Shown piece after piece: positions 17,553 to 27,903 of a DNA stretch of 64,000 bases. Origin of the DNA: Paenibacillus peoriae KCTC 3763. Lineage in GTDB: Bacteria; Bacillota; Bacilli; Paenibacillales; Paenibacillaceae. The notes beneath the pieces are model-generated. The model did not search any database and was not told the origin of the DNA. It saw only the letters and a list, made by a program, of their open reading frames with translations. The position numbers and the translations under genes were made by a program. Position 1 is the first letter of the stretch. Each line of letters starts with the position of its first letter. The stretch lies in the NCBI RefSeq assembly GCF_000236805.1, contig NZ_AGFX01000048.1, forward strand, positions 62,001 to 126,000, given 5' to 3'.

Positions 17553-18197
17553 TCAGCGCATCACCATATTGGTTGGCTCATACTTCGCCAAACCAATGGC
17601 ATTGGCATACAACGCTGCCTGCGTACGATCTGCCAGCCGCAGCTTGGCTAGAATCTGACTGACATGTTTTTTTACAGTAAACTCACTGATAAATAACCGG
17701 GATGCAATTTCGCGGTTGCAGGCGCCCTGTCCCAGTTCGACCAACACTTCCTTTTCCTTCGGTGTCAAGTCGTCCGTCAGATTGCCAGCATCCTCGCGCA
17801 GCTTGTTTTCGAGAATAGCCGGATCATAATATTTGCGTCCTTTGTTGACCAGGTGAATCGCGTAAATTAGTTCCTCAGGCAAAGCCTCCTTAAGTACATA
17901 GCCGTCCACGGAAGCTTCCTCCGCTTTCAGAAAATCTTCACGTGTTGCAGAAGAGGTCAGCAAGATAAATTTGCTTCTGAACCCGCGCCCGCGCGCGACC
18001 TTGATAATATCCAGACCTGATTCGTCCGCTAGCTTCAAATCCAGCAGCACCAAGTCCGGATCGGTTTCCTCGATCACTACAAGTGCTTCCTGTTGATTCT
18101 GGGCCTCTCCCGCAAACTGAACATTGGGCTGCATGGATATAACCGCAGCAAGTCCTTTCCGTACTAAAGGATGATCATCGACAATGACAATTTTCAT
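17553..18197 (-). CDS. NarL/LuxR-family response regulator
   Basis: A 214-residue regulator. Receiver domain: acidic pair in IVDDHPLVRKGL (Asp7, Asp8), phosphoacceptor Asp53 in DLVLLDLKLADESGLD, conserved Lys in GYVLKEALPEEL. The LuxR-type helix-turn-helix is at ~146-205 (LTPKEKEVLVELGQGACNRE and then ASRLFISEFTVKKHVSQIL). The partner kinase is encoded just upstream on the same strand. It should bind DNA when phosphorylated. The EPS operon starts only ~275 bases further on, so it is a plausible EPS regulator, but direct control is inferred from proximity. Confidence 0.92.
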   Translation of the reverse strand: MKIVIVDDHPLVRKGLAAVISMQPNVQFAGEAQNQQEALVVIEETDPDLVLLDLKLADESGLDIIKVARGRGFRSKFILLTSSATREDFLKAEEASVDGYVLKEALPEELIYAIHLVNKGRKYYDPAILENKLREDAGNLTDDLTPKEKEVLVELGQGACNREIASRLFISEFTVKKHVSQILAKLRLADRTQAALYANAIGLAKYEPTNMVMR

Positions 18198-18222
18198 GAT
18201 TCGGCCTCCTGTCTACAATTCA

Positions 18223-18317
18223 GGATTTGCACAATCCCTATGTATCCGATTGTTACCGCAGATTTTGTATTGCAGGATGTTCACACATCTTATTTAAGGA
18301 TTATGCACAATCCCTAT
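18223..18317. promoter_or_regulatory. Direct repeats flanking the kinase-regulator gap
   Basis: TGCACAATCCCTAT occurs twice, at 18228-18241 and 18304-18317, in the same orientation. Each copy is part of GGATT-x-TGCACAATCC, itself a GGATT/AATCC dyad. One copy overlaps the kinase stop codon, the other lies just before the response regulator ribosome binding site. Likely an autoregulatory or other protein site; no T tract, so not a terminator. Confidence 0.45.
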
Positions 18318-19951
18318 TCATAAGCATTTACCGGAATGGACAATCGGATTTGTGTTCCCTCCCCGATTCGACTAGAAATATCAAATTCGCCTCCCATCGA
18401 TTGAGCTAAATATTCCATATTCATCATGCCCAGGCCTCCGCCTGCACTGACCACCTCACCTCCTGCTACCATTCTTGCCGTCTCAAACCCTACTCCGTCG
18501 TCATGAATAGACAGTCTAATCACTTGGGGTGTCAATTTTAACTTCACATCAATTCGTTTGGCCAATCCATGCCGGATTGCGTTCCCCGCTGCTTCGGAAA
18601 TGATGCGGAACAAAGCCTTTTGGTACAAGTACGGAAGAGAATAATGATCACCATGAATATCAAAGTCAATTTGTATATGGTTCAGCCTGGAGAGCGTATG
18701 CAGATGGCTTTTCACCGTCCCTAACCAAGTTGAGCCTCCGCTTTTTTTCGAGCTTAGGCTATGAATTGCCCCTTTCAGCTCCCTGACCGCTTGATTGGCA
18801 GATTGCTGAATCAGCTCGATTTGCTCCTCCACCTGTCCCTTAGGCTGATGACACCAGGTTTGCCGGAGAGAATGCGTTGCGTACACAATGCCAAACAGAC
18901 TTTGTGACACATTATCATGCATCTCATTCGCAATCCGATTTTGCTCGTTCCTTACAATCAACTGATTTTCAATACGCTCCAGCTCGTAGCGCTCCAGAAA
19001 CACAGCACTCAGCTCGGACAAGAAAATCAGTTGCTGCACAAGCCAGCGTCTTCCTGTCAGACTTTGATCCGGACCCAGTTGGAGACCGATCGTCGCCACA
19101 AAACGGGTCGTCATCGGTACTGTGAGCATCAGAAAATCCCCCCACTCCGGCAGGTGCTTGAAAAATGGCTCGCGCTCTTCCCTGAATTCCTCCCGATAAT
19201 TCCCCAGCACCTCGAACAGCTGCTCCTCTTCCTCTACCGTCCAGCCTGTCTGACTGCTTTCCGGCGCATCCTCCTCCTGACTATCCAGCCAGAAAAATGC
19301 ACGGCTCTGCTTCGTCAGCTTAACGGTATAATCCGAGATCACCTGCCCCAGATTCAACGCCTCATTGTGACTGGTCGTCTCCATGATGTGGTAAATCGAC
19401 TTGATATGATCCATCGTCTCGTTGGCTTGTTCCTTTGCCACCTTCAGTTCGTCTTTCATGACTCCGATGACCTGCATGGCCATAGTGGTTACGATCAGTA
19501 CCAAAAACAAATTGATATTCTGCAGTACAAGATCCCATAAAAAATATTGACCTGGTGTAAAAAAGATATAACAAAATGTGAGTACCAAGCCGATATAAGA
19601 AAGAAGGAGGGTCCAACTGTACCTCATAGATAGGTGGGCACCAGCCACCAGCATAGGGGTAATGACATTCCATTTGAACGGACTATCCATCCCTCCCGTC
19701 GGGAACAGCAACAAGATGATCCCTGCGGTTTCTAACGCAATACTGCATTTCAATACCATATCATGAAGTCTGTACTTTCGGTAAATCCAAGTAAATACTG
19801 TAACTGATAAAAATAGAAACACAATCAATAATAGCTTCTGCCACACGATTAATCTAGATTGTTCGAACAGAAAAACAAGTGACGTTAAAGATAGTGATAC
19901 ATAACGGTACAAAAAAATCATTTTGTCTTCTGCTGACTTCTTCAACTTCAT
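18314..19951 (-). CDS. Membrane sensor histidine kinase (HisKA_3/NarX-DegS class)
   Basis: A 545-residue kinase. Residues ~10-165 hold five to six transmembrane helices with short loops, so sensing is probably within or at the membrane. A cytoplasmic linker/GAF-like region follows. The dimerisation box carries the phospho-accepting His in ANEMHDNVSQSLFGI (~residue 345), and the ATPase part shows GNAIRHG (N box), HDDGVGF (G1) and GGGLGMMNM (G2). It phosphorylates the response regulator encoded downstream, with ~115 bases between. The ligand is unknown. Confidence 0.9.
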   Translation of the reverse strand: MKLKKSAEDKMIFLYRYVSLSLTSLVFLFEQSRLIVWQKLLLIVFLFLSVTVFTWIYRKYRLHDMVLKCSIALETAGIILLLFPTGGMDSPFKWNVITPMLVAGAHLSMRYSWTLLLSYIGLVLTFCYIFFTPGQYFLWDLVLQNINLFLVLIVTTMAMQVIGVMKDELKVAKEQANETMDHIKSIYHIMETTSHNEALNLGQVISDYTVKLTKQSRAFFWLDSQEEDAPESSQTGWTVEEEEQLFEVLGNYREEFREEREPFFKHLPEWGDFLMLTVPMTTRFVATIGLQLGPDQSLTGRRWLVQQLIFLSELSAVFLERYELERIENQLIVRNEQNRIANEMHDNVSQSLFGIVYATHSLRQTWCHQPKGQVEEQIELIQQSANQAVRELKGAIHSLSSKKSGGSTWLGTVKSHLHTLSRLNHIQIDFDIHGDHYSLPYLYQKALFRIISEAAGNAIRHGLAKRIDVKLKLTPQVIRLSIHDDGVGFETARMVAGGEVVSAGGGLGMMNMEYLAQSMGGEFDISSRIGEGTQIRLSIPVNAYE

Positions 19952-20274
19952 CCTGTCACCCTATTCTGTGTTTTGAGGGACGATGGGCATATTAGGTTTG
20001 CTTGTGCACTATAAAAAAATCATAACCAATCCAAAAATAAATAACAAGACATAAACTCTAACGTAAACGGTTACATTCAAAAAAATTTGGTACTTTTTAT
20101 AACATATCTACCGTTTCAGGAAAACATTTTCGGGGTAATGTCAGAGTTTATAACGCTTGTCAAGGGCATAAATCACATTTCCAACCAAACTAAAAAAGGA
20201 ACTTGCTGGTACCACCGTGATTGTAACAGCGGTATTCAGCAAGTCCTTTTTTTAGTAAACTGGATGGGTCTGCA
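19952..20274. other. Intergenic region upstream of the kinase gene with cre-like site and gltB terminator
   Basis: No gene seen. The plus-strand sequence CGTAAACGGTTACA (20062-20075) matches about 12 of 14 positions of the CcpA cre consensus and lies ~110 bp before the kinase start. On the minus strand TATAGT near the start codon side is a possible -10. The gltB terminator fills 20192-20254. Confidence 0.4.
20192..20254 (-). terminator. Intrinsic terminator after gltB
   Basis: GGACTTGCTG pairs with CAGCAAGTTCC around a ~28-base loop on the minus strand, and the 3' side is followed by TTTTTT. It sits about 20 bases after the gltB stop. T runs on both outer flanks allow bidirectional function. 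Confidence 0.75.
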
Positions 20275-23200
20275 TTAGCCTCCAGCACGTGCCAATTCAC
20301 GCATATTGGCTTCAAATGCTGCCAGCAGGGCTTCATCCCCGCTCAGACCAGTGGCCTCTTCTTTTTGTATCTGTTCCATCATACGCTTGTAGTCCTTTGG
20401 AATCACCCGAACAAACTGCTGGACCGCAGTCTGCCAGTCATCCAAAATACGTTGTCCCGCTTCACTGCCCGTATAAGTGACATGGCGCTGAATCAAGCCG
20501 CGCAGCTCCGCTGCTTCCGCAGGGTCCTCCACTTCCTCCAGCAACACCATTTCCAGATTACAACGGTTCAGGAACGTTCCCTCAGGATCATAGACATATG
20601 CAATCCCTCCAGACATTCCGGCTCCAAAATTCCGTCCGGTTCCGCCCAGTACAACTACACGTCCGCCCGTCATATATTCGCAGCCATGATCGCCGACACC
20701 CTCAACAACAATACGTGCCCCGGAATTCCGTACGGCAAAGCGCTCTCCAGCAATTCCGCTAATATAAGCTTCCCCGCTGGTCGCTCCATACAAAGCTGTA
20801 TTTCCAATAATAATGTTCTCTTCTGCCTTAAAGGTCGCTTTGTGAGATTTTCTCACAATGACCTTACCACCAGATAGCCCTTTACCGACATAGTCATTGC
20901 TGTCGCCTTCCACACTTAGCGTAATACCTTTCGGAATAAATGCCCCGAAGCTCTGACCTGCCGATCCAACGAAGTTAAAGCGAATGGTATCTTCAGGCAG
21001 ACCTGCTGCGCCATACTTACGAGTAACCTCGCTGCCCAGAATTGTACCTACTGCCCGATTCACGTTCGTTATAGGCAGGGTTCCCTCTACAGGCGTTCCG
21101 TTCGCCAGCGCCTCCGTAGCCATCGGTACGAGCTTCTGCATATCGAGCGTTTCTTCCAGACCATGATTTTGGCGTTGTACACGGTAACGCACGCTTCCGT
21201 CTTCCAGCTCAGGAACATGCAGCAGCAAGCTCAGGTCTACGCCCTGCTTCTTCCAGTGCGAATCGGCGTTTACGGTATCCAGACAATCTGTACGTCCGAT
21301 CATTTCCTGAATGGTGCGGAAGCCCAGCTCCGCCATAATTTCACGGACATCTTCTGCGATAAAGCGCATAAAATTCACCACATGGGCAGGATCACCCATA
21401 TAATTTTTGCGCAGCTCCGGATTCTGCGTAGCCACACCAACCGGACATGTATCCATTTGGCATACCCGCATCATAATACAGCCCAATGCCACGAGTGGCG
21501 CTGTGGAAAAGCCATATTCTTCTGCACCCAGCAGGGCAGCTACCACCAAATCGCGGCCAGACAGCATCTTGCCGTCTGTCTCCAGCACCACGCGGTCGCG
21601 CAGGTTATTCAGCATCAGCGTCTGATGCGTCTCGGCCAGCCCCAGCTCCCAAGGCATACCCGCATGACGGATGGAGCCTTGCGGAGAAGCACCTGTACCG
21701 CCGTCATAGCCGCTGACCAGAATAATGTCAGCACGGCCTTTCGCTACCCCTGTAGCAATCGTGCCTACGCCTGCCTCTGACACCAGCTTCACGTTAATGT
21801 CAGCACGCGGGTTGGCGTTTTTGAGATCGTAGATCAGCTCTGCCAAATCCTCGATCGAATAAATATCGTGATGCGGCGGTGGCGAAATCAAGCCTACACC
21901 TGGTGTAGAACCGCGTACTTCAGCGACCCAAGGATACACTTTGCGTCCCGGCAACTGTCCGCCCTCGCCCGGCTTCGCGCCTTGTGCCATTTTGATCTGA
22001 ATTTCGTCGGCATTCACCAGATAATTCGACGTTACACCAAATCGGCCAGATGCTACCTGCTTGATCGAACTACGACGAGAATCACCATTAGCATCCGGTA
22101 TGAAACGTGCAGGGTTCTCCCCGCCTTCACCCGTGTTGCTCTTGCCACCGATACGGTTCATTGCAATCGCCATATCTTCATGGGCTTCCTGGCTAATGGA
22201 GCCAAAAGACATAGCTCCTGTTTTAAAACGACGCATAATGGAAGCAGCAGATTCCACTTCATCCAGCGGCACAGGCTCACCGACAGGCTTCAGTTGAAGC
22301 ATGGAGCGGATCGTCAAATACTGCTCAGATTCACCCTGCACCAGTTTGGCGTATTTCCTGTAAAGCTCGTAGTCTCCCGAACGAACCGACTGCTGGAGCA
22401 AATGTACCGTTTGCGGGTTAAACAAATGCTCTTCCCCGTCGTTACGCCATTGGTATTCGCCGCCCGAATCCAGCACCTTGTCGTTGCCGTCCTTGTCGGT
22501 AAAAGCGCGGTTGTGGTGGGCCAGCGCTTCCACTGTCACTTCCTCCAGACCAATGCCGCCAATGCGGGAAGGCGTCCAGGTAAAGTAACGATCAACAAAA
22601 TCCTGCTTCAGACCTACAGCCTCGAAAATTTGGGCTCCACGGTAGGATTGAATCGTGGAAATTCCCATTTTGGACAATATTTTTACGACACCCTTGGTGG
22701 CTGCCTTAATATAATTTTTAACTGCTTTTTCGTGCGAAATGCCGCGCAGCAAGCCCTGCTGAATCATGACATCCAACGTTTCAAAAGCCAGATACGGGTT
22801 AACCGCACTCACACCGTAGCCCAGCAGCACCGCATAATGGTGAACATCTCTTGGCTCTCCGGACTCCAGCAAAATGCTTACACGTGTGCGTGTGCCCTGT
22901 TTGATCAGATGATGATGCAGGCTGGAAACAGCCAGCAACGCCGGAATGGCCGCATTGTCTGCATCCACTCCACGGTCAGACAGAATGAGGATGTTATGCC
23001 CCTTGTCAATGACACGGTCAGCCGCTTCAAACAATCCTTCCAGTGCCTTACGCAAGCCTTCTGCGCCTTCCTTTGCTTCAAAGAAGATCGGAATCGTCAT
23101 CGACTTGAAGCCCGGACGGTGTACATGGCGAATTTTGGCAAATTCCTCATTGGACAGCACCGGTGAGTCCAAACGAATCTGACGACAGCTTTCCGGCTCA

Positions 23201-24873
23201 GGATGCAGCAGGTTACGCTCCGGTCCAATCGTAGTTGCCGTCGACGTTACAATCTCTTCACGAATGGCATCAATCGGCGGATTGGTAACTTGTGCGAACA
23301 TTTGTTTAAAATAGTTATACAAACGTTGTGGACGATCAGACAGCACCGCAAGTGGAGCATCGTACCCCATCGATCCGATCGGCTCCGCACCTGTGAGCGC
23401 CATCGGCTCCAGCAGCTTGCGCAGTTCTTCAAACGTATATCCAAATGCCAGCTGAAGCTGGTTAACATTTTCGTGCTTCGGCTCCGGCTGCTCCAATGCC
23501 TCTGGCAGTTCCTCCAGATCAATCAAATGCTCATCCAGCCATTGCTGATAAGGCTCCTCGGAAGCGATACGTTCTTTCAACTCTTCGTCAGAAATGATGC
23601 GCCCTTCCTGGGTATCCACCAGCAGCATCCGGCCCGGACGAAGACGATCCTTGTACAGCACATTTTCAGGGGCGATATCCAGCACACCCGCCTCTGAAGA
23701 CAGTGCGATCAGATCATCTTTGGTCACATAGTAACGTGCAGGACGCAGGCCGTTACGGTCCAGAATCGCCCCGATTTGGATACCGTCCGTAAACGCCATC
23801 GCTGCCGGTCCGTCCCACGGCTCCATCATGGTACTGTGGTATTCATAAAATGCCCGTTTTTTCGGGTCCATCGTCTCATGTTTGTTCCAAGGCTCCGGCA
23901 CCATCATCATAGCTACATGAGGCAAGGAACGTCCGCTCAGATACAAAAACTCCAGCGTATTATCAAACATGGCTGTATCTGAACCATCCGGGTTAATGAC
24001 TGGTTTTACCTTCGCGATATCTTCGCCAAACGCTTCACTTTCAAACTGTGCCTGACGCGCATGCATCCAGTTCACATTGCCGCGCATGGTGTTAATTTCA
24101 CCGTTGTGAATCATAAAACGGTAAGGATGCGCACGATCCCAGCTCGGGAAGGTATTCGTACTGAAACGGGAATGGATCAGCGCAATCGCCGATGTCACCC
24201 GCTCATCCTGCAAATCCAAATAAAATTTGCCCACCTGCTCGGTTGTCAGCATTCCCTTGTATACAACCTTGCGGCATGACAAGCTCGGAATATAGAACGA
24301 TTCGCCGTGCTGCTCCTCTTGGCTATAACGAATAGCAAGCTCTGCACGCTTGCGAATGATATACAGCTTCCGTTCAAAGTCCAGCTCTTCCTTCAAATCG
24401 CTACTGCGGCCGATGAACACCTGACGCACGCCCGGTTTAGCCGCTTTTGCCGATTTGCCCAGCATTTCGTCATAAGTTGGTACATCGCGGAAGCCCAAAC
24501 AATTTTGGCCTTCGTCCACGATGATCTCTCTCAGCTTCTGCTCATGTGCCTCACGGATCTTTGGATCATTGGATACAAAAAGCATGCCTACGCCGTAATA
24601 TCCGGCCTTTGGCAGCTTGAAGCCCAAGCGCTCCGCTTCCTCTTGAAAAAACAGATGGGGCACCTGAATCATAATCCCCGCTCCGTCACCGGAGTTTGGT
24701 TCACTTCCCTGACCGCCCCGATGCTCCATATTGACGAGCATGGTCAAAGCCTGACTTACAATATCGTGTGATGGTTTTCCCTTGATGTGGGCAACAAAGC
24801 CCATGCCGCAGGCGTCTTTTTCGAATTGGGGATCATATAGTCCCTGTTTGGGTGGTAAACCTGTCTGTCTCAT
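20275..24873 (-). CDS. gltB: Glutamate synthase large subunit
   Basis: A 1532-residue enzyme that converts glutamine plus 2-oxoglutarate to two glutamates. The start is set at 24873 ([15 protein letters not shown]), because Cys22 in EKDACGMGF is the N-terminal nucleophile exposed after propeptide removal; the 78 codons upstream look non-coding. The amidotransferase domain (~22-420) is followed by the central domain and the FMN/3Fe-4S synthase domain with [25 protein letters not shown] and the cluster cysteines C-x5-C-x4-C in [15 protein letters not shown]. The C-terminal glutamine-synthase beta-helix has [17 protein letters not shown]. No gltD-like small subunit gene is adjacent, unlike B. 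subtilis gltAB. Confidence 0.96.
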   Translation of the reverse strand: MRQTGLPPKQGLYDPQFEKDACGMGFVAHIKGKPSHDIVSQALTMLVNMEHRGGQGSEPNSGDGAGIMIQVPHLFFQEEAERLGFKLPKAGYYGVGMLFVSNDPKIREAHEQKLREIIVDEGQNCLGFRDVPTYDEMLGKSAKAAKPGVRQVFIGRSSDLKEELDFERKLYIIRKRAELAIRYSQEEQHGESFYIPSLSCRKVVYKGMLTTEQVGKFYLDLQDERVTSAIALIHSRFSTNTFPSWDRAHPYRFMIHNGEINTMRGNVNWMHARQAQFESEAFGEDIAKVKPVINPDGSDTAMFDNTLEFLYLSGRSLPHVAMMMVPEPWNKHETMDPKKRAFYEYHSTMMEPWDGPAAMAFTDGIQIGAILDRNGLRPARYYVTKDDLIALSSEAGVLDIAPENVLYKDRLRPGRMLLVDTQEGRIISDEELKERIASEEPYQQWLDEHLIDLEELPEALEQPEPKHENVNQLQLAFGYTFEELRKLLEPMALTGAEPIGSMGYDAPLAVLSDRPQRLYNYFKQMFAQVTNPPIDAIREEIVTSTATTIGPERNLLHPEPESCRQIRLDSPVLSNEEFAKIRHVHRPGFKSMTIPIFFEAKEGAEGLRKALEGLFEAADRVIDKGHNILILSDRGVDADNAAIPALLAVSSLHHHLIKQGTRTRVSILLESGEPRDVHHYAVLLGYGVSAVNPYLAFETLDVMIQQGLLRGISHEKAVKNYIKAATKGVVKILSKMGISTIQSYRGAQIFEAVGLKQDFVDRYFTWTPSRIGGIGLEEVTVEALAHHNRAFTDKDGNDKVLDSGGEYQWRNDGEEHLFNPQTVHLLQQSVRSGDYELYRKYAKLVQGESEQYLTIRSMLQLKPVGEPVPLDEVESAASIMRRFKTGAMSFGSISQEAHEDMAIAMNRIGGKSNTGEGGENPARFIPDANGDSRRSSIKQVASGRFGVTSNYLVNADEIQIKMAQGAKPGEGGQLPGRKVYPWVAEVRGSTPGVGLISPPPHHDIYSIEDLAELIYDLKNANPRADINVKLVSEAGVGTIATGVAKGRADIILVSGYDGGTGASPQGSIRHAGMPWELGLAETHQTLMLNNLRDRVVLETDGKMLSGRDLVVAALLGAEEYGFSTAPLVALGCIMMRVCQMDTCPVGVATQNPELRKNYMGDPAHVVNFMRFIAEDVREIMAELGFRTIQEMIGRTDCLDTVNADSHWKKQGVDLSLLLHVPELEDGSVRYRVQRQNHGLEETLDMQKLVPMATEALANGTPVEGTLPITNVNRAVGTILGSEVTRKYGAAGLPEDTIRFNFVGSAGQSFGAFIPKGITLSVEGDSNDYVGKGLSGGKVIVRKSHKATFKAEENIIIGNTALYGATSGEAYISGIAGERFAVRNSGARIVVEGVGDHGCEYMTGGRVVVLGGTGRNFGAGMSGGIAYVYDPEGTFLNRCNLEMVLLEEVEDPAEAAELRGLIQRHVTYTGSEAGQRILDDWQTAVQQFVRVIPKDYKRMMEQIQKEEATGLSGDEALLAAFEANMRELARAGG

Positions 24874-25230
24874 GGAACGCAACCTTTCTGTTATAAAGTC
24901 ATGCTGGCCTGAAATACAGGCGGCCGAATAGAAGACAGTGGCAACAAGAGGTAAATCAAAGAACAAACTACGAGGAATGGGGGACAAAACGTATGACGTA
25001 TTCAAGGCGGTACGGTCCGCCGAATGCGCATGTTTTTCAATAATTATGCAATGGCTTGACTTGAAAAATACGTCGATTCCACTGATGAATCTAATTAGTT
25101 CTATCATTTTATCATCGACCTACCATGTTAGCAATTCAAAGTTTTTATAATTGCGATAATAAATCTTTTACATTACAGCATCAACGTATCAATGTAAAAA
25201 GTTATCATTTTTATGTATAAATATGCATTC
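24874..25230 (-). promoter_or_regulatory. gltB leader, promoter and upstream dyad
   Basis: On the minus strand TTGCTA (25129-25134) and TAAAAT (25106-25111) are exactly 17 bp apart, a good sigma-A promoter that gives a ~225-base leader before the gltB ATG. Further upstream TTTTACATT (25166-25174) and AATGTAAAA (25191-25199) form a perfect 9-bp inverted repeat with a 16-bp spacer, a plausible activator or repressor site. No recognised riboswitch or leader peptide was found in the leader. Confidence 0.6.
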
Positions 25231-25273
25231 AAAAAAACAGCCTCTCCCGTTCCCGCAAGGAACAGAAAAGGCT
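25231..25273 (-). terminator. Intrinsic terminator of the UPF0173 gene
   Basis: On the minus strand AGCCTTTTCTGTTCC pairs with GGGAACGGGAGAGGCT around a TTGC loop and is followed by a run of seven T. It lies ~65 bases past the stop of the hydrolase gene. Confidence 0.85.
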
Positions 25274-25337
25274 GACAAAGCATATCCAATAGAGGTGCTG
25301 ACGATCAGGCGTATGTCCGCAATTCAGGCCATACGAA

Positions 25338-26021
25338 TTAAAATTCGAGACTTTCGCCGGGCTTTAAGGCTTTTCCTTCAATTCCTTCTTTGTGCAGACG
25401 ATCACAGAAGGCGTCTCCGTCCTGCTCAATACCCGGAAAGGTATTATAATGCACTGGTATTACGCGGCTTGCACGCAACCATTTTGCTGCCAACAGCGCA
25501 TCCTCCGGTCCCATCGTATAACCATCTCCAATGGGCAGTACCGCAGCATCAATAGAATTGGTTTCTCCAATGAGACGCATATCGCCAAACAAGCCGGTAT
25601 CCCCTGCGTGAAAAAATGTTTTGCCTCCCATGGTCAATAAAATCCCTGCTGGCTCTCCCATGTATATCGTTTGTCCATCCACCGTCAAAGACGAACTGTG
25701 GAACGCAAGCGTGAATTTTACATGGAAGCCGTCAAATTGATGACCACCGCCAAGGTTCATACCATGAGCTTTGGCACCCAGGGATGAACAATAGTCAGCC
25801 AGCTCAGCCACCGCAATCACAGGGCAATCATTGCGCTTGGCAATTTCAACAGCATCTCCAAAATGATCGGCATGGCCGTGTGTCAATAGCACCGCATCCA
25901 CCTGAATATCCTCAGCTTGTACGGTTGCTTTAGGATTACCTGTCAAAAAAGGATCAATAATAATTCGTTTTCCCTCTTCTTCCACCAGCACAACTGAATG
26001 TCCGTAATATGTGATTTTCAT
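25338..26021 (-). CDS. UPF0173 metal-dependent hydrolase (metallo-beta-lactamase fold)
   Basis: A 227-residue MBL-fold protein typical of the YtkL family. The metal site is [10 protein letters not shown] (His48, His50, Asp52, His53); further ligands are in GDTGLF and the C-terminal [15 protein letters not shown]. The N-terminus [20 protein letters not shown] is characteristic. The natural substrate of this family is not established; members are cytosolic. Single-gene unit: own terminator downstream and a -10 (TATAAT on the minus strand near 26076) with a dyad upstream. Confidence 0.9.
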   Translation of the reverse strand: MKITYYGHSVVLVEEEGKRIIIDPFLTGNPKATVQAEDIQVDAVLLTHGHADHFGDAVEIAKRNDCPVIAVAELADYCSSLGAKAHGMNLGGGHQFDGFHVKFTLAFHSSSLTVDGQTIYMGEPAGILLTMGGKTFFHAGDTGLFGDMRLIGETNSIDAAVLPIGDGYTMGPEDALLAAKWLRASRVIPVHYNTFPGIEQDGDAFCDRLHKEGIEGKALKPGESLEF

Positions 26022-26081
26022 ATCGTCTGCGCCTCCATTGTCACTTTCATTATTTAGGTTACTTTCCTTTATCCATTATAC

Positions 26082-26120
26082 CGTATTTTGCATACATGCT
26101 TCACCTGAATGCAAAATACG
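26082..26120. promoter_or_regulatory. 12-bp perfect dyad next to the UPF0173 promoter
   Basis: CGTATTTTGCAT (26082-26093) and ATGCAAAATACG (26109-26120) are exact reverse complements with a 15-base spacer. On the minus strand TATAAT follows directly, so the dyad covers the -35 zone. It lacks a T tract. An operator is more likely than a terminator, but it could also be the transcript end of the SleB-like gene. Confidence 0.5.
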
Positions 26121-26176
26121 TTCACAAAGCTGAACCCTATTGTTTAGAAAGAGCTGTTATTTGTAGAAGACTTCCT

Positions 26177-26989
26177 TTATTTATAAAAAGTATGATGACC
26201 GATTGTTTTCACCTTGGTCCGCGAATGATGAACCGTAAGGTCCTGGGCCAACGTAAGCGACAGGAAAAAACAGGTATGATCAGGCACGGCTTTATGACCG
26301 TTCAAAGCAGCGTTAACCGCACGGATGCTGTCCTGGTTCGGTTGGACACGACGAAGACGCCCGTTCGCGACCGGACTAAATTGCGCTTTTTGATAAATTA
26401 CAGCCTGAATCGTATCGGGAAATGAGGCTGACCGCAGCCGGTTTAAGACAACGTTGGCAACTGCCACTTTGCCTTCGTACGGTTCGCCTTCTGCTTCTGC
26501 CATCACTATTTTTTGCAGCAGGAGCAGTTCTTTAGCGGAGACTGTATAGCTCCAGGTAGACAACGCCTTGTCATCCTGAGTGAGCATTTTTGTCTTCGTA
26601 AAGTAGATGGTTGTAGGAGGGGTTAGGATTGCGGACTTGCTGTGCTGGACATCAGGTTTTTTCGTGCCTGTGGTGACGTTATTCCGAGCCTGTTCCGCCT
26701 GCTTCATCTGGGAAGCGGGTAAAGGAGTCGGCATGATTTCTTTCCAGCTTGGCTGCCCATGAGCCGCGACAAAGATGGGGCTTGTCCTGTTTGACCCGTT
26801 ATGGGTCCCCATCCTGTCGCCATATGAAGGAGCCGAAGAGTTCCCTGACCAGCTCAGAGATTGCATAGATTCATTTTTATGATTTTTCTGTGTTTGCTGA
26901 ACCTCAGCGTAGAGTCCTATCCCCAATATACAAACAAGCAGCACACTCAAAAGAGGTGCAAACCAACGATATTCTTTAATAATTTCCAT
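26177..26989 (-). CDS. SleB/CwlJ-type cell wall hydrolase, membrane-anchored
   Basis: A 270-residue protein from ATG 26989, which has GGGAGG six bases upstream; the longer frame from 27016 lacks a site. Residues ~10-27 (FAPLLSVLLVCILGIGLYA) are a membrane anchor or uncleaved signal. A low-complexity Ser/Pro/Thr-rich linker leads to the C-terminal Hydrolase_2 domain (~165-270) with IVMAEAEGEPYEGKVAVANV, where the Glu is the likely catalytic acid, and the terminal IGHHTFYK in place of the usual IGGHxFY. SleB-domain enzymes are lytic transglycosylases in spore germination or cell wall turnover. The role here is not specified by neighbours. Confidence 0.85.
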   Translation of the reverse strand: MEIIKEYRWFAPLLSVLLVCILGIGLYAEVQQTQKNHKNESMQSLSWSGNSSAPSYGDRMGTHNGSNRTSPIFVAAHGQPSWKEIMPTPLPASQMKQAEQARNNVTTGTKKPDVQHSKSAILTPPTTIYFTKTKMLTQDDKALSTWSYTVSAKELLLLQKIVMAEAEGEPYEGKVAVANVVLNRLRSASFPDTIQAVIYQKAQFSPVANGRLRRVQPNQDSIRAVNAALNGHKAVPDHTCFFLSLTLAQDLTVHHSRTKVKTIGHHTFYK

Positions 26990-27100
26990 AATGTTCCTCC
27001 CGTTAACTTTAAGCACATTCCTCAGATATGTAACCCAAAATGCGCTTTTTGAATAACGCTGAAATACTATATCACTAAATTCGCTGATAAATCAAGGGTT

Positions 27101-27667
27101 TCACCTTAATAATGGGAACGTTTGAATTATTTGGTACATCGGTTTTTGCCCCATTCGGGTTGCATATAAAACAAATTTTCCCACTTCCCACGACTCGACA
27201 ATTCGAGCATTTGGCTGCCAAACTGAGGCTGGAACGGGCTGCTGCCCTGTGTATGAACGCGCTACGGTAATATGGGGCCGATAAGGTCGTTCCTCAGGTT
27301 TAAAACCGAGCGTTTCGGTAGCCCGAAGTATGGACTGATACAACTGATCCAGTGACTCCAGCTGCCCGGTAACTCCCCTCCACAATACACGCGGAAATTG
27401 CTCCCGGCCAAAAAAGCCTGCTTCTCCAATTCCAAGCGTGAACGGTGCATGCTCGGCTGCAGCTTGATATAACGCCTGCTCCAGTTTTGGAATATCCGAA
27501 GTCGCCACATCGCCCAAAAACTGCAGTGTCACATGGTAGTCTCTGAAATCACTCCATTTTCGAAAGGTCAGATGATTCAAATCATGCTCCGCCCATTGGC
27601 GCAGCTTCTGTTTATGCTCATCCGGAATGGCAATAGCCGTAAAAAGTCTTTGCGACTGCTTCTCCAT
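27101..27667 (-). CDS. thpR: RNA 2',3'-cyclic phosphodiesterase (LigT/ThpR)
   Basis: A 188-residue 2H phosphoesterase from ATG 27667 (MEKQSQRLFTAIAIP) with AAAGGAG nine bases upstream. Both catalytic H-x-T motifs are present: HVTL at residue 45 and HITV at residue 132. Family members hydrolyse 2',3'-cyclic phosphates to 2'-phosphates and can seal tRNA halves in vitro. A 52-codon upstream extension of the frame contains a tandem repeat (VTINNN twice) and is judged non-coding. No operon partner. Confidence 0.9.
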   Translation of the reverse strand: MEKQSQRLFTAIAIPDEHKQKLRQWAEHDLNHLTFRKWSDFRDYHVTLQFLGDVATSDIPKLEQALYQAAAEHAPFTLGIGEAGFFGREQFPRVLWRGVTGQLESLDQLYQSILRATETLGFKPEERPYRPHITVARSYTGQQPVPASVWQPNARIVESWEVGKFVLYATRMGQKPMYQIIQTFPLLR

Positions 27668-27746
27668 CCACTTCGACTCCTTTCCTGTATATATCCCGAC
27701 AAGTTGCTGTTTGGGATGCCCCACATTTGGGTAAAGCCATTTGTTA

Positions 27747-27778
27747 TTATTTATAGTGACGTTGTTATTTATAGTGAC
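27747..27778. repeat. Tandem 14-bp repeats, 18-bp period
   Basis: TTATTTATAGTGAC occurs at 27747-27760 and 27765-27778. The pair lies 80-110 bp upstream of thpR (minus) and ~125 bp upstream of the dehydrogenase gene (plus), so it may be a shared operator or simple slippage. A related TTTAGAGTGAC is seen near 29873. Confidence 0.45.
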
Positions 27779-27903
27779 ACGGAAAGCTCGTTTCTCCCCC
27801 TCTTTATGCAATTTTTCCGACAATCTGTTATCCTTGAAAGGATGGTTCGCCAGAAGATATTGGAAGCTTCAAGCTCAATCAAAAGTCGAGGAGGCTATGA
27901 ATC

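Noticed and set aside
20192-20254. GGTGGTACC on the minus strand, like a T-box antiterminator core
   Set aside because: The rest of a T-box leader (stem I, specifier loop) is absent, and it lies downstream of gltB rather than before a suitable gene. It fits a plain terminator.
24874-25107. 78-codon N-terminal extension of the glutamate synthase frame
   Set aside because: It would place the catalytic Cys at residue 100; the promoter -10 overlaps this stretch; the ATG at 24873 gives the usual propeptide length.
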